Positions 39,601 to 50,487 of a DNA stretch of 64,000 bases are shown one piece after another. The DNA is from Trebouxia sp. TZW2008. Taxonomy: Eukaryota > Chlorophyta > Trebouxiophyceae > Trebouxiales > Trebouxiaceae. Made by a program: the position numbers and the translations under genes. The notes below the pieces were generated by a model. That model did not search any database. It saw only the letters and a program-made list of their open reading frames with translations, and was not told the DNA's origin. Where the stretch lies: assembly GCA_002118135.1 (NCBI GenBank), contig BDIU01000210.1, positions 232 to 64,231 on the forward strand. The letters are read 5' to 3'. Numbering within the stretch: position 1 is the stretch's first letter; the number at the start of each line of letters is the position of its first letter.

Positions 39601-42043
39601 ACCTTCACCACATGAGAGCGACTTTGTAGTGCTTAACAGTCAGCTTGATAAGTAAGAGCTCATCTTACAACAGGCTGAGGACTGTGTGTGTCCTGGTGAT
39701 AGATATGGTCTGCGGTTTAGCACAGGTGCTGGGCATGTGTGGCTCAAATCCTGATGCAACTGAGCTGGGGTCAAGCAAATTACAACTTTGGCTGGGCGTC
39801 AAGATGGTGCTGTGTTGCACCGTACTATCTCGCCCGATGCTGTGCTGTGCCATGCCAGGCCATGTCATGCCATGCTGTGCCGATGCTTGAGCGAGGTCTT
39901 GCAGTATGCATCACTCAATTATAGGCACCGTATGGCAAATCATAGCACAGCATGGCACAGTATGGCACAGCACATACAGCACCACAGGTCAGCCAAGCAC
40001 TTGTGAACAGGCACCATGATTTCAGCAATCAGCAGAAACAGCTGACCTGTGGCGCACTATTGCTCTTCAGCACTTTGAGCAGCACAGCAGTGCCCAGGCC
40101 AAAGGTGAGCCCCACAATGAGGCTGGCCCCAAACACATACAGGAAACGTGCAAAGATGGCAAAGACTGTGTTCCTCTGCAGCGTGATGTCATTTCCCAAT
40201 GCCTGCACATTGCAAAAGCACATCAGCACACATGCATGGCCTGAAGAAGCCAAATGTCAGAAACCCAATTGCTTGATTGCAAATGCAGGCACTCACATGC
40301 GCATTGACATCATTGCATACACATCAGACGCAAGCTTATAACTAGTTTGCAAGTCGGCCCTGAAGCACAGGGGCAGTCTGACAGCGCAACAAGGCAGGCT
40401 GATACAGACCTGCACAGCTCTGAGCAGGGCTACAGCAGTGGCATCATTGATGACGCCTTCCCCAAAGACCAGGCTGTACAGCAGGGGGCTGCGGTCCTGC
40501 TTCAGCACTTGAAGCACTGCCACAGAGTCTGTTGCTGCAAAGATGACACCCAGAGCAAGGCAGTCCTGCAAGCACATCACAGATCACCTGGTGCTTGACA
40601 ACTTGTACACAGATATTCAACTACCTTGATGCAGAAGCAGAAATTTGTACTGCAGCATATGCAATACATGCTGCTGACCTGCAAGACAGCTGCTGCATTT
40701 GAACCCACAGCATAGTTCCTGTCCTTCATGGGAAATCTAGCATTGCCCTTGGTTATGCAGCGTGTGACAGAAGATTGAAAATTTTCCTGGCGCATATGCT
40801 TACCTTCAAATACAAGCAGATTATGGCATGTCAGCAGCGGTACTGCTTTGTGCTAGTTTGCAGTCAACATCAGAGTTGGTAAGTCATCCTTACCGAGAAG
40901 TTGAGAACATTGGGCAGCTTTGAGAAGCCATAGAGCACGCATGCTATGACAGCAAAGGCTATGTATGTCCCCAAGACGCCAAAGGTGGCAATGCTGGCAA
41001 AGTTACGGAAGAACTGCTTCTTCTTCACAGATATGCCTGCATAGAAGATGATGGGGGGCAGCAGATACCTGCAGCACAGAATGAGCTTGCTCACACTGCC
41101 TGGCCATTGTTGAGATGTGTTCAGCATCATTCTCATGACCACACAGAAGATGCTGGCCAGGGAGGCATTTCACCAGGCTTAGACCAATGGTTTTGGAATG
41201 CCAGTCTCTCAGACACATGTGGCAAGTGTACCCATTGAAATCTGCCAAGCAGCTGGTGATGATTTCAGGTCTGCTTTGTCAAAGACCGCGTTCTTGTGGA
41301 GTTACCAGCAGTGCAACAAGGGCCACAGCTGTATTCAGTGCAGCATGAAACCCATTAGCATAGCTTGACTAGCATGGCAGGGCCACAAACTGAGCATGAC
41401 AACCAAGGGACCATGAGAGCATGTGACAGGATAGCATGTCGAGTGTGTGCACTCACGTGAAGAAGTCTGCTGGATTGAAGGTGAGCAGCTGATGCAGAGA
41501 GTCCTCTGTGATGTAGCGCTGCATGGTGAGCACCACAACTCCTGTAAACAAGCCCAGCATGCAGGCCGCACTGCCTTCCCCAACATACTTGGTCCTGCAC
41601 AGTCATATGGTCCACGGCTCCATGTCTACTGACATTCACAATAAACTGGGTGTCCAAAATGCTCAAGTCACCAATGCAAGCAGTTGTGCTGAGTCTGTCA
41701 CTACGATGTGAGTATTATGGCGCAACTGATGCTGGTGTAACGCATATGCATGTACCTGGCAGCAACCTTATGTCCCAGAGAAGCATACAGTATCATCATA
41801 AGCACCATCAGGCCTGCAATAAAGGTAAGGTTTAGTCATAGTGACTAAAGGCAGAGTTAGGTCACAGAATCGTGTTTGACTCAGGCGCATATTGCGCAGC
41901 GATGCCCACGTGCCTGTGTTGAAACTGTATGACTCAACAACATCGTCAGTTTCGGGAGGAGGCGCTTCTGTGGGATCCGGTGAAAGTGCATCTAGAATGG
42001 GTGACAAGACGGACGGGGACAGCCCTGTCACGCCATCGCTCAT
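36688..42043 (-). CDS. NHX-type Na+(K+)/H+ antiporter with long C-terminal tail
   Basis: CPA1 exchanger close to plant class I (vacuolar) NHX proteins, which load Na+ or K+ into vacuoles against H+. Minus-strand exons: 42043-41914, 41813-41756, 41594-41457, 41068-40894, 40565-40410, 40202-40047, 39514-39275, 38867-38719, 38408-38224, 37966-37836 and 37563-36688 (2394 bases, 797 aa). The transporter core covers about residues 43-465, with YLLPPIIFYAGISVKKKQFF (the amiloride-site region), IFAATDSVAVLQVLKQD, SLVFGEGVINDATAVAL (ND ion-translocation pair), YLSYLTGDWLGLSGIVALF, TLSYVSEGAIFIYVGMD, MLGRAAFVFPISF and VVIWWAGLMRGAIAVAL. The cytosolic tail (about 330 aa) is Ser/Pro rich and closes with RWWGRFDAQYMQPVFGG, the conserved NHX tail motif. 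The first intron is unusual: the only donor I found that keeps frame is GC (AACACAG|GCACG). The first exon lies in a CpG-rich block shared with the ankyrin gene. Confidence 0.92.
39836..39978. repeat. Imperfect inverted repeat in an antiporter intron
   Basis: The stretch GATGCTGTGCTGTGCCATG with related TGCCATGCTGTGC units (39836-39886) is answered by ATAGCACAGCATGGCACAG and another GGCACAGCAC unit (39942-39978). The arms could fold into a hairpin of about 15-20 imperfect pairs per unit with a 60-base loop. It lies in the intron between antiporter exons 6 and 7. Confidence 0.6.
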
Positions 42044-42702
42044 GATCGCAGCGCAGTATGCAGCTGCAGAGACAGTGATAATCCAGATTTTGTAATTTCG
42101 CCGTGACTGTAAGCTGTGTGTAACGGTTTACGCAAAGGACATGTCACTGCACAGTTCGCGTATGAACAATCCACACGTCTGGGCAATGCTATGTATCAAA
42201 AGCGTGATTCGGTTGGCAGACGCAGTCTAGTTCCCCCAACTAGCAAGACAGCAAGTGTGATGCCGAGGGTTGGCACGAGGTGCCACGCAACAAGAGAGGG
42301 TGCAAGCAGGGGTGCAAGAAGAAGCGTCAGCTCACGGAATGCGCTTTCCCAGGAACACGGAGGAAGCCCAATCTTCTTCACCTTCTGAAGTCAGACAGTA
42401 ACTCGAGCTTCAGAAGACACTGCAGCATCCTGAGATCTCGCGGCCATCATCGCCAGCTTTCTGGTGATTTTGCAGAGCTAGCATCAAGCAGGACGACCTC
42501 AGATTGAGCTTGACGTTGATTGCACATCGCCAGGTCGGTGTGCTGCGCTTGATGCTCGTGACCTATCCGTAGTCAAACGTTAGCAAACTCTGCTCGCACA
42601 CACATTTTCTGGTCTGTCGAACCCACAGCAGTGTATAGTCATCGGTCTTGCGCTCACGTCCGGCGGGAACTGACTGTACTTGTCGACTGTTGCAGAAGCC
42701 TG
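42044..42702. promoter_or_regulatory. Bidirectional CpG-rich promoter region, antiporter and ankyrin genes
   Basis: Only 659 bases separate two ATGs that point away from each other. CpG is frequent through most of the stretch, unlike in flanking introns. I see no clear TATA box. Shared regulation is possible, but nothing in the sequence proves it. Confidence 0.5.
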
Positions 42703-45700
42703 ATGGGAAACGAGCAAAGCTCACCTCTGCAACATGCAGCAGCGCATGACGACATCGACAAAGTACATGCCCTCATTTCCGAGAGTCGCATTGAGCTTAA
42801 TGGCACGGACAAGGTCGGTGTTGCTCGCGCTCTTGCGTCGACTAAACGTTCTACAATCGCTGATATGCCGACATACATGTCACGCTTTACAGGACGGTTG
42901 GACCCCACTACACTTTGCGTCTTACTGGGGCAGCCACAGGGTCATGAAAGAATTGCTAGAGCTCGGTGCTAGGACGGACGCCCAGGACAAGGTCAGCATC
43001 GACTCGTCACATCAGTTTTACACAGGCTTGAACAAATTCTGCATAGTATCTGGTTACATGTAGCTCAATTTTGAATTGCCTTGGCTTTGCAGCGCTTGAG
43101 GACGCCCCTTCATCTGGCAGCTCTACAAGGTGACGCAGCATCAGTGACAGGTCTGTGTACTTATAAAGCCAGAGTCAATTTGAAGGATGAGATTGGGTTG
43201 ACTCCATTGCACAAAGCTGCTGCCCAAGGGCACAATGAGGCTGCTGAGGAGCTGCTGGTTCACAGGGCTGAACCCAATGCCACAGATGAGGTGAATCTGC
43301 TTGACCAGCCCAAACATTTTCTGCCACATTACAAGTGCTTCAGGCCCCTTTTCTTTTCTGGTTGTCTTGCTTTGCACTGAGCGTCAAGCCCTCAGATGCT
43401 CTTGAGTGCAAACCCAACATGCTTTGGGCCAGCAACAAGATCCAAGATGGAAACTGAGGAGAGCTTGCATCGCTGACAGGCTAGTAACAAGCGAGTGAGG
43501 TGCATTGCCAATAGCACTGATGTTCAGCTTGATCAATGAGGCTGCAATGGTGTCTTAGGCATCTTTGAGAATCACCAGCTTTTAGTGATGTGCATGAATC
43601 TTGAGCACTTTGCTTTGCTGTACAGGTTGGCACAACTCCTGCTCACTTAGCTGCCAAGAGGGGCCACTCTGACATGCTGAAGCTGCTGTTCATTCGTGGG
43701 GCAGACTGTCGGGTATGTCCACCCTTCACAGCATGACCTGGCAGCTCTCATGCAATTGTGGTGCTGCTATAGTGTTTCACAGATGCACAATGCTGCATTC
43801 TGCAGCTTCATCACAATGGCAGCTCACACGATGCTGCACATGCAAACACATGCTGTCAAGCAAAGACAGGTGACTTGAACTAGGTTTTGAGATGTAGATT
43901 CAATCTTGCAATGGCTTTCCAGTTTGTCAAGCATCACAAAAGCATCTTTTGCACGCCAGGGCCATCAATGCCAGACTATCTTGCAATTCTCAGAAACACA
44001 CCGTGTCACACTGCTGAACAGTCTGGTCACTCTGCCATCAGTCATTAGTTCAACACAGACACTAGCTGTACACTGCAAGCCGCATGGAAAGCAAGATATT
44101 AGGCTTTGGCACAGCTTGGGTCGACCAGACATCAAATATGCTGTTTGTCTCCTGCTTGCAGCTGGCAAGAAAGGATGGTTCAACGCCATTGCACGAGGCG
44201 GCTGCAGCCGGCCATACTGAGGCAGCTAAGACTCTCATATCCATTGGTGCAACCACTGACGTCAGGGATCAGGTGACTTTTGTTAGCTATTTCTGCTTTT
44301 TGTACCTGGCATGCATGAGCCTGTTTGGACTATATCTGATAGCTAGTTGCATATGCAGCTCAATGTCCTGCACATCTTGACAGACTGTATGGGTGTGAAG
44401 CTGCAGCTGGGTGTTGTTGCAGGACATGTTCAGCAAGAGGTCACGCCTGTCAAGACAGACAATGCTCAGCTTGATGTTGTTGGATACGATTGCCAAGCAA
44501 ACTGTACAATCTGCCTTATACATGCTTTGCCACGCTGTGTGCTGAGACAATTCATGTGAAAGTATCAACATTTGCTGCTGCAGCGGGGCAACACACCTCG
44601 GGATCTAGCGCAGAAGTCAAACCATGTGGCCCTAGCACGCCTGCTTGACAGCAGCCCTGACACCTACCATCAGAACCTAGACGGCGGTTTGCACACCCAA
44701 GTAAGCTCACGCAGCAGGCCCCTTTGTGCACTGCACACTACACACTCAAAAGTGCAAGTTGTGTCAATGACCTGCCTCAGTGAGTGATCCATGCAAGAGG
44801 GTCCGGAGATCAGCTTTGAAATACACAGATGCACTGCTTTGTAAGCTCGAGGATGTGCAGCATCACTGCTCAAAGAACGCTAGCCACTTGTGTAATCTGC
44901 AACATCTATAGCACCGGCTCAACCTTCAGGCTTTCCTTAATGAGTTGCAACACACACTGCAGGGCGGCACACCACAACTCACCTCAGCTGCCACTGAGTC
45001 AGAGTCTGATGTCAAGTACCCCACTATACACAAGCCAGGTCAGCATGCCAAGCCTCAGACAACTGCTGCATCAACTACCTCAGCAGCCGCCACTGACCCT
45101 GCTGAGGTGCAGTATCCAGGAATCTACAAACCAGACAAGAAGAAGGACCCAAGCAAGGTGCAGCCTTTACTGATGAGCTCTTTTACCAGTGACTCATGCT
45201 TTTTGCTGTGCCTGATTATGCCCAAGAAGCCTGCCTGTTGCTTGTAGTTTTTTTGTTCACAACAACATCCTTAACATGACACAGCAGGCAGCTCGTTTCA
45301 TTCACATCTTATTTGCTGCAGCTTTCAAAAAGTTGTGTACTCTAGGCAGCAGTTGACTCAGGTTACTTTGTTCAGCTTTGTTCAGACGTTGCAAGCGTGG
45401 TCAAGCTCTCTGTAGACTGGGAGCGGTCCATAGACACCTGTTTAGCTCTACAGGTTCTGAAAACAGATATTTGCGTGCAACGTCCCAACATTTTTCTGAT
45501 TGCCGTGCATTCTGTCGCCTTCTTGGCAAGCATGGGATATAATGCTTAGGCTGCTGTCTGCCTCCAGCTTTTGCTGTTCCTATCTGGCTTAGATGCTAGC
45601 AAGGAACAACGACTCTTCGTTCAAACTTGCAGGGGAAAGGTCCAAGTGGTGATAAGACCTGGTGGGAGCAGAAGACCAGCCCCAGCTTCCCTGTAGCTTC

Positions 45701-47736
45701 CACCACAGCTCCATTTGCCAACTCAGCTGCTACAGAGCCTTCGTCAACAGCTGCCCCCAGGTCCAACCCCTTCATGAAGGGGGGAGCCCTTGAAGAAACG
45801 AAAGTCAAGGATGCACCAACTCAGGAGCAGGAGAGGCAGAGGGCGGCAAGAGATCCAAAGAACTCCAGAAAAGAATTTGAAGCTGGCTTGATGGGAGCGG
45901 TGAGTATTGCAAAGCACTCATTTGGCTACTTTCAAAACCATGCATGCAAATCAAAGCGGCGGAACGACGCAGGCCATGGTACCTGGAGTAGCAAATGCCA
46001 TGCCAGCAGCCAATCTGCATGTCAGACTGGCAGATTACTTCAATCAAACTGTACACTGTCCAGGTTCATGCCTCATTTCCTGCTGCCACCCATTATAAAT
46101 ATGACAAAAAAAAAGGATGAATCTGGCTTGCTGTGAGGTGTTGAGTCACCCAGAGGCTTCTGTGCATGCTGACTGTTTAAATGTGCACACTCCCACAAGC
46201 AGCAAAACTCAACATGTTGCTGCAACACGGGCCTGGCTTGTGACTGGATGCTATATTATTGATTCTGGCAAATCCTTGCCGTGCACATTGTTTTTTTAAG
46301 GGTTTACATTCATGATCTGGACTTTGACCACCCTAGCCCCATAGCCCAACATTGAAATTCGAGATGGTATGCAGCTTGCTCTCTATTCAATACAGTACAA
46401 GGATCAAAATGAAAATTTGCGTAAATGAGCTCTCTCGACTCTATCGCCTGTCGGCGCTGACGGCTTTGCCAAGTGTAGTTTGTGTGAACCTTGCAGGCTC
46501 AGGGAGTGTTTCAATTCTTCAACAAGCCAGGTCAGAAGGGGCAGGCACAAGGGCAGCACCGCAACGCCCCAGCCCCTGCCCACGACAAGGCCTATGAAGA
46601 TGAAGTGCGGGCTGTCAATGAAGATTGGGGCAATCAGCAGGCATGTTGCCCTGTCCTTTTGGCAGCTTACCCTTCCCTTGCAGCTTTCTTTGCATGGCAA
46701 CGTGATGACAGCCAAACCTTGCAGAAGTCCGCGTTTCACGTGTGCTGCCATGTGTTCCGAGGTCTGACCAAGATGTTTATGCCCTGGATGAACCAGGCAG
46801 GCATGTGTCTTTCAGGACCCTTTTGGACATTGGAATGCATCTTATCCACACTGCATAAGACATGACGTCATTATCTTTCCCTCCCGGTCATTGCTTTTCT
46901 CGTTACGGCGTTGCCTGATTTGTACTTCCTGATGTTTGTGCTTTGCCAGCTGGGCGTATTGTGCTTTGCAGGATGTATATTCCCATGCTGTGCCTGGCAT
47001 TTGTGCAATACAACACACTCCCTGTCTCAATTGAGCATGGACGAGTGTGCTGCAGGCGAGGGAGGGTGAGTTCAGAGTGCCCTACCAAGAACAGACCAAC
47101 CTGGACCCTTACAGCGGCCAGCCCAGGGAGGAGCAGGTCCGCTACCCAACATTGGGCCAGCGCAAGCCAGCTGCCCCCAAGGTACACATTGCAGTCATTG
47201 CCTGGCTGTTTGGAATTTGCGTGTGCACTTTTGAAGCAGGTGCTGCATGTGTCCTGTTTGTGATGACAATAGTGACAATCACTACACTTTCTAGCATACA
47301 TTGCTAGGTGCGTGTGGCACAAGCCCTATCTTGCCAGGCAGGCTTGTCTTATGTCCTGTTTGTGGATTGCAGTATTCTTGCCTGCAATACTGGCAAGAAC
47401 TCACTCTATGTGCAAGCATATGTGCTGCTCATTGCTGGGTAGGGTCTGCATAGATCTTACAGCTGCTTGCATACACAGCGCTAGATCAAGTTTGCACTCT
47501 CTTTGCAAAGGCTGCTTGGCTGTGAATGTGCGAGATGATCTCTGCCAAAGTTGCTCTGGCAAACATTCTCAGCCACACTCTGGCGTATGATGTGGCATTT
47601 TCTTGTCCCTTGGTTGTGATTGGCTGCCAGTCTGGAACAGGACAAGGTTGTGATACAGGCAAACAAGGCAGATGTGAACAGGGAGCTGGAAGACCTTGAG
47701 CTGGAAGTTCAGGGCGGTGGTGCCAGAAGACGCTGA
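42703..47736 (+). CDS. Ankyrin-repeat protein with N-myristoylation motif, 516 aa
   Basis: Eleven exons, all joined in phase 0: 42703-42813, 42893-42991, 43093-43290, 43626-43712, 44162-44272, 44584-44700, 44963-45157, 45633-45899, 46497-46640, 47056-47181 and 47641-47736 (1551 bases). The start MGNEQSS fits an N-myristoylation site (Gly2, Ser6), so membrane attachment is likely. Residues 8-240 hold about six ankyrin repeats: PLQHAAAHDDIDKVHALI, DGWTPLHFASYWGSHRVM, TPLHLAALQGDAASV, GLTPLHKAAAQGHNEAAEEL, TPAHLAAKRGHSDMLKLLF, STPLHEAAAAGHTEAAKTLI and a short RGNTPRDLAQKSNHVALARL. After residue 250 the chain is charged and low complexity with a repeated YPxIxKP motif, and it ends in a short helix rich in Glu and Arg. 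The protein is probably an adaptor; its partner is unknown. The end of exon 9 (46640) uses a GC donor in my model, and a GT donor further down is an alternative. TGTAA follows about 100 bases after the stop. Confidence 0.85.
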
Positions 47737-47839
47737 GAGCACAAATATGAATATTGCAAAATTGATGTTAGCAGGAAAGTAGAAATCTCTGGCAGCGGTA
47801 GAAATGGCATTGTGCGCTAGATGCATTTCAGTGTTTGAC

Positions 47840-47844
47840 TGTAA
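47840..47844 (+). terminator. TGTAA polyadenylation-type element after the ankyrin gene
   Basis: TGTAA occurs 104 bases downstream of the ankyrin-gene stop, within the usual range for a green-algal poly(A) signal. The evidence is the motif and position only. Confidence 0.35.
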
Positions 47845-47960
47845 CACAACTGCAAGTACCGACCCTACTCACTCCTGCCTGTTCCAAGCTTTGAACTAGG
47901 CAGGCTGAGCCCCAAAACACACTAGAAGGCAATACATTGTTGCCTGCTGGCCAATCTTCC

Positions 47961-48428
47961 TCAAGACCACAAGATGTACCATGCTATGACTGCATACTTT
48001 GGGTGCATTGCTCTCCTCTTGTTTGCTGATACGTGTTTGCCTGGCTGGCACAGATTGGGAATATGAGGTAAAGTCACTTCTCTTCTTACTGACATCATCT
48101 TCAAAAGAGCTCTCCAGTGCCTAGGCCACCCAGGCCCCACCAACAGGCAATCAACCTGCTCATCCTTGATCTTTCTGACTATGCGTCCCATCTGATCCCA
48201 TGGCCCATTGATGTACACCACCTGCCTTCTACCTGCCTCATCTACTCTGGCCCATGACTGAATCCACGCATCCACACCCAATGTGTCTATGCACAAGAAA
48301 TTTGAGAAGAAAGCTCCTGGTACCTCTGTGTTGCTGTTGCTTGCAAACACATCCAGTACTGGCATCCTGCCTTGCAATTGATAGTTGCAGTTACAGAAAC
48401 GGCTGATAATATGGCTAATGTAAGTCAC
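47961..48428 (-). mobile_element. Retroelement fragment, DIRS-like RNase H region
   Basis: A single minus-strand frame of 155 codons contains GRMPVLDVFASNSNTEVPGA, FFSN, GVDAWIQSWARVDE, VVYINGPWDQMGRIVRKIKD and VDCLLVGPGWPRHWRALLKM. This order (DxFA...N, GVDA, a V-x-N-x-P-W block and a L-V-x-P-x-W-P block) is typical of the region after the reverse transcriptase in DIRS and related tyrosine-recombinase retroelements. No reverse transcriptase or recombinase was recognised beside it. It is probably a truncated copy, though the frame is still open. It lies between the ankyrin gene and a small plus-strand gene. Confidence 0.6.
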
Positions 48429-48577
48429 TGAGTACTGCTATGACACAATAATGATGCAAAGAGGGGTCAGGCTGTGCCTGAGTACCCGAGCAAAACTGCA
48501 AATCGAGTCAGTGGCAGATTGCACAGTGGCAGAGTCTGGTTAAGCTGGACTCAAGGTTTCGAAATCTTCCAAATTTA

Positions 48578-49063
48578 ATGCGTGAAACTGCCCAGCTGCA
48601 ACATGATGTCTCGACCCTGTCGATTGATGGCCCAACAGTCAAGAAAGTTCACTGCGTGGTGCACTGGCCTATTGCCAAAGCCAACAGACAGAAGCATGTG
48701 GACTCAATCAACCAAGTTGTGAGAGAGGCTGCAGCTGAGGCAAGGCTGTTTGTATCCTGTTTAAACTGCATGCAGCATAGTCATGTTGCTTGTCCGATAC
48801 AGATCGCTCATCTTCTATGCAGGCTGAGGCGGTCAGGAAATCATACAGCTTCACTCCCATAGTATACGAATCAAGCGAGCCTTCTGATGAGCCATATGGA
48901 GAGGCTCTTCAAAGAGTATGGGACTCATACAGCGGAATTAAGAGAGGTAAAATATCATGGGAGGCCAACCGGGGCAAAAGGGTAACATTGCTGCTTCTGC
49001 CACTGTCCGCGTACATTGTCTCAATGTTTGTGTTGTGTGCAGGCCAAGAAGCGCGCAGAGTAG
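48578..49063 (+). CDS. Small hypothetical protein, 3 exons, 117 aa
   Basis: Not recognised. A phase-0 model joins 48578-48751, 48823-48981 and 49043-49063. The text reads MRETAQLQHDVSTLS, HWPIAKANRQKHVDSINQ, VREAAAEARLF, then AEAVRKSYSFTPIVYESSEP, EALQRVWDSYSGIKRG and a basic end ANRGKRAKKRAE. The basic tail could be a nuclear or nucleolar signal (inference). The ATG at 48578 may be internal, with an upstream exon missed. The neighbouring retroelement fragment raises the possibility that this is a remnant rather than a host gene. Confidence 0.4.
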
Positions 49064-49205
49064 AGAGGGGTGCAAGCGTAAGAGAGACGTGAACTTCCTG
49101 GGCCAGCAGAAATGGAGTCGTTGCTTGATGCATTAGGAGATTCTTACTTGATGCATTAGGAGATTCTGACTTGACTTGACCGTTCATTTGGCACAAGCAC
49201 ATGCG

Positions 49206-50154
49206 TTAGGCTGCAAGCACCAAAAACCCTGCAAAGGACTTCTGCAGTTCCTTCAATGCTCTGCCTAGGGAGTCTGTTGATACAGGTGACCTGTACAGCC
49301 CTTGACCTTAGAGTTTCAGAATTGGGTGTGAGCATAGTGCCTGCCCGCCTGCCTATCTGGTCAGTGCCACAACACTTTGTCAAGGTGCAAGTCTACTTTG
49401 CATGGGATAGTCTGTGCGCATTGGACAAGATCCATTCTAAATGCAAGACAAGAGCACACTGATATGGCAATTCTTCCTTCATCATCTCCACAAAGTCACG
49501 TCTGATGAGAAACTTGGCATCCTTCTTCAGTCCGCGGTCGTCTGTATGCAGACTGTTGTTGCGAGTTGTGTGAACCTCGTTGCCTTCATCAATCAGCTTC
49601 TGCATGTCAAATGTACTTGCTAGCCCTGCATGTTGCAAATCCGTATATGACTGCCAGCTTCTGGAATTTTGCAACGCAATGACATTGCATTGACAAACCT
49701 GACACTTGCAAGAATCCCTCAAAGAAACAGGTGTTCTTCTGAACAAAAGTATTGTACTTTTGCTCTTGAGCTGCAGCACGCTGCGTCACTTCTTCTTGTG
49801 TGGGTTGCGCATTCTGCAAGAGTCGAGTTTGCACACGGTCAGCAAACTGCGTCAATTTCTTCTCGGCCAAGCCTCTGATAACTGCAGCACACCCACTTCT
49901 CAGGCACAGACTTGTTGAAAGTGGCAGCCAGCAACAACAGCTCGCCATTTGCAAATCCACTTTGAAGTTGGGGACCACCTACTTCCAGGACAGAGCCTCT
50001 TGGCAAGGTCTGGTCATCGTCGAGCCTAGGACGCTTGTTGCCAATTCTGACACCCTTCAAAATTGGCTCACTTCCTGCCAGCTTGCGCAAAAGTGCTTGG
50101 TCGACTTGTGGTAAACTCGAACGGTGTATCAGGTGTCTGCAGACACGCTGCCAT
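49206..50154 (-). CDS. Hypothetical helical protein, 5 exons, 176 aa
   Basis: Family not recognised. Minus-strand exons: 50154-50072, 50025-49979, 49881-49706, 49599-49460 and 49290-49206 (531 bases), all GT-AG with matching phase. It starts MAACLQTPDTPFEFTTSRPS, followed by a charged helical middle (KKLTQFADRVQTRLLQNAQP, EEVTQRAAAQEQKYNTFVQK) and a segment KLIDEGNEVHTTRNNSLHTD, FLIRRDFVEMMKEELPYQ. It ends RALKELQKSFAGFLVLAA. No membrane segment or catalytic motif is evident. The short second exon (47 bases) and its 46-base upstream intron are the weakest parts. The gene starts in a CpG-rich region facing the plus-strand gene at 50488. Confidence 0.5.
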
Positions 50155-50487
50155 CCTCTAACGAGCCATGTATACAGACCAGACAAAATCGCTGAAGCTG
50201 GCGAGCTGAAGCGTACAACGGTTTTACCAACGGTGTTACCAACGGTGTTACCAGAACTAACTCGAATTAGGGAAATCTGAATGCTTCCCCCGCAGCGCCC
50301 CGCAGGGTCAGTGAGGGGGGCGACGGGCGATTGGTCGCCTGGGCGAAAGGGCTTTCGCCCCGGCGGGTTTAGGACCCCCCCTTCTGCCGACGGGCGAAAG
50401 CTCCAGACCCTACAAAACCCTAGGTCTGTAAAAGCGCGCAGAAATGGCTATCTTTCGCTTGCTGTTGCCCTCTCAATACTCGCAAGC
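50155..50487. promoter_or_regulatory. Divergent promoter with TTTCGCC/GGCGAAA motifs and short tandem repeat
   Basis: This CpG-rich gap lies between two gene starts. It contains a 12-bp tandem unit (ACCAACGGTGTT, two copies plus parts, 50225-50251). Further right, GGGCGAAAG and CTTTCGCCC stand next to each other at about 50341-50361, with another GGGCGAAAG near 50391 and TCTTTCGC near 50453. These match the E2F-type consensus WTTSSCSS. The direct hit of a pair in opposite orientation also makes a hairpin possible. Confidence 0.5.

Noticed and set aside
50225..50251. 12-bp tandem ACCAACGGTGTT unit as a possible CRISPR or iteron
   Set aside because: Only two full copies exist, within a eukaryotic promoter gap; no replication or CRISPR gene is near.
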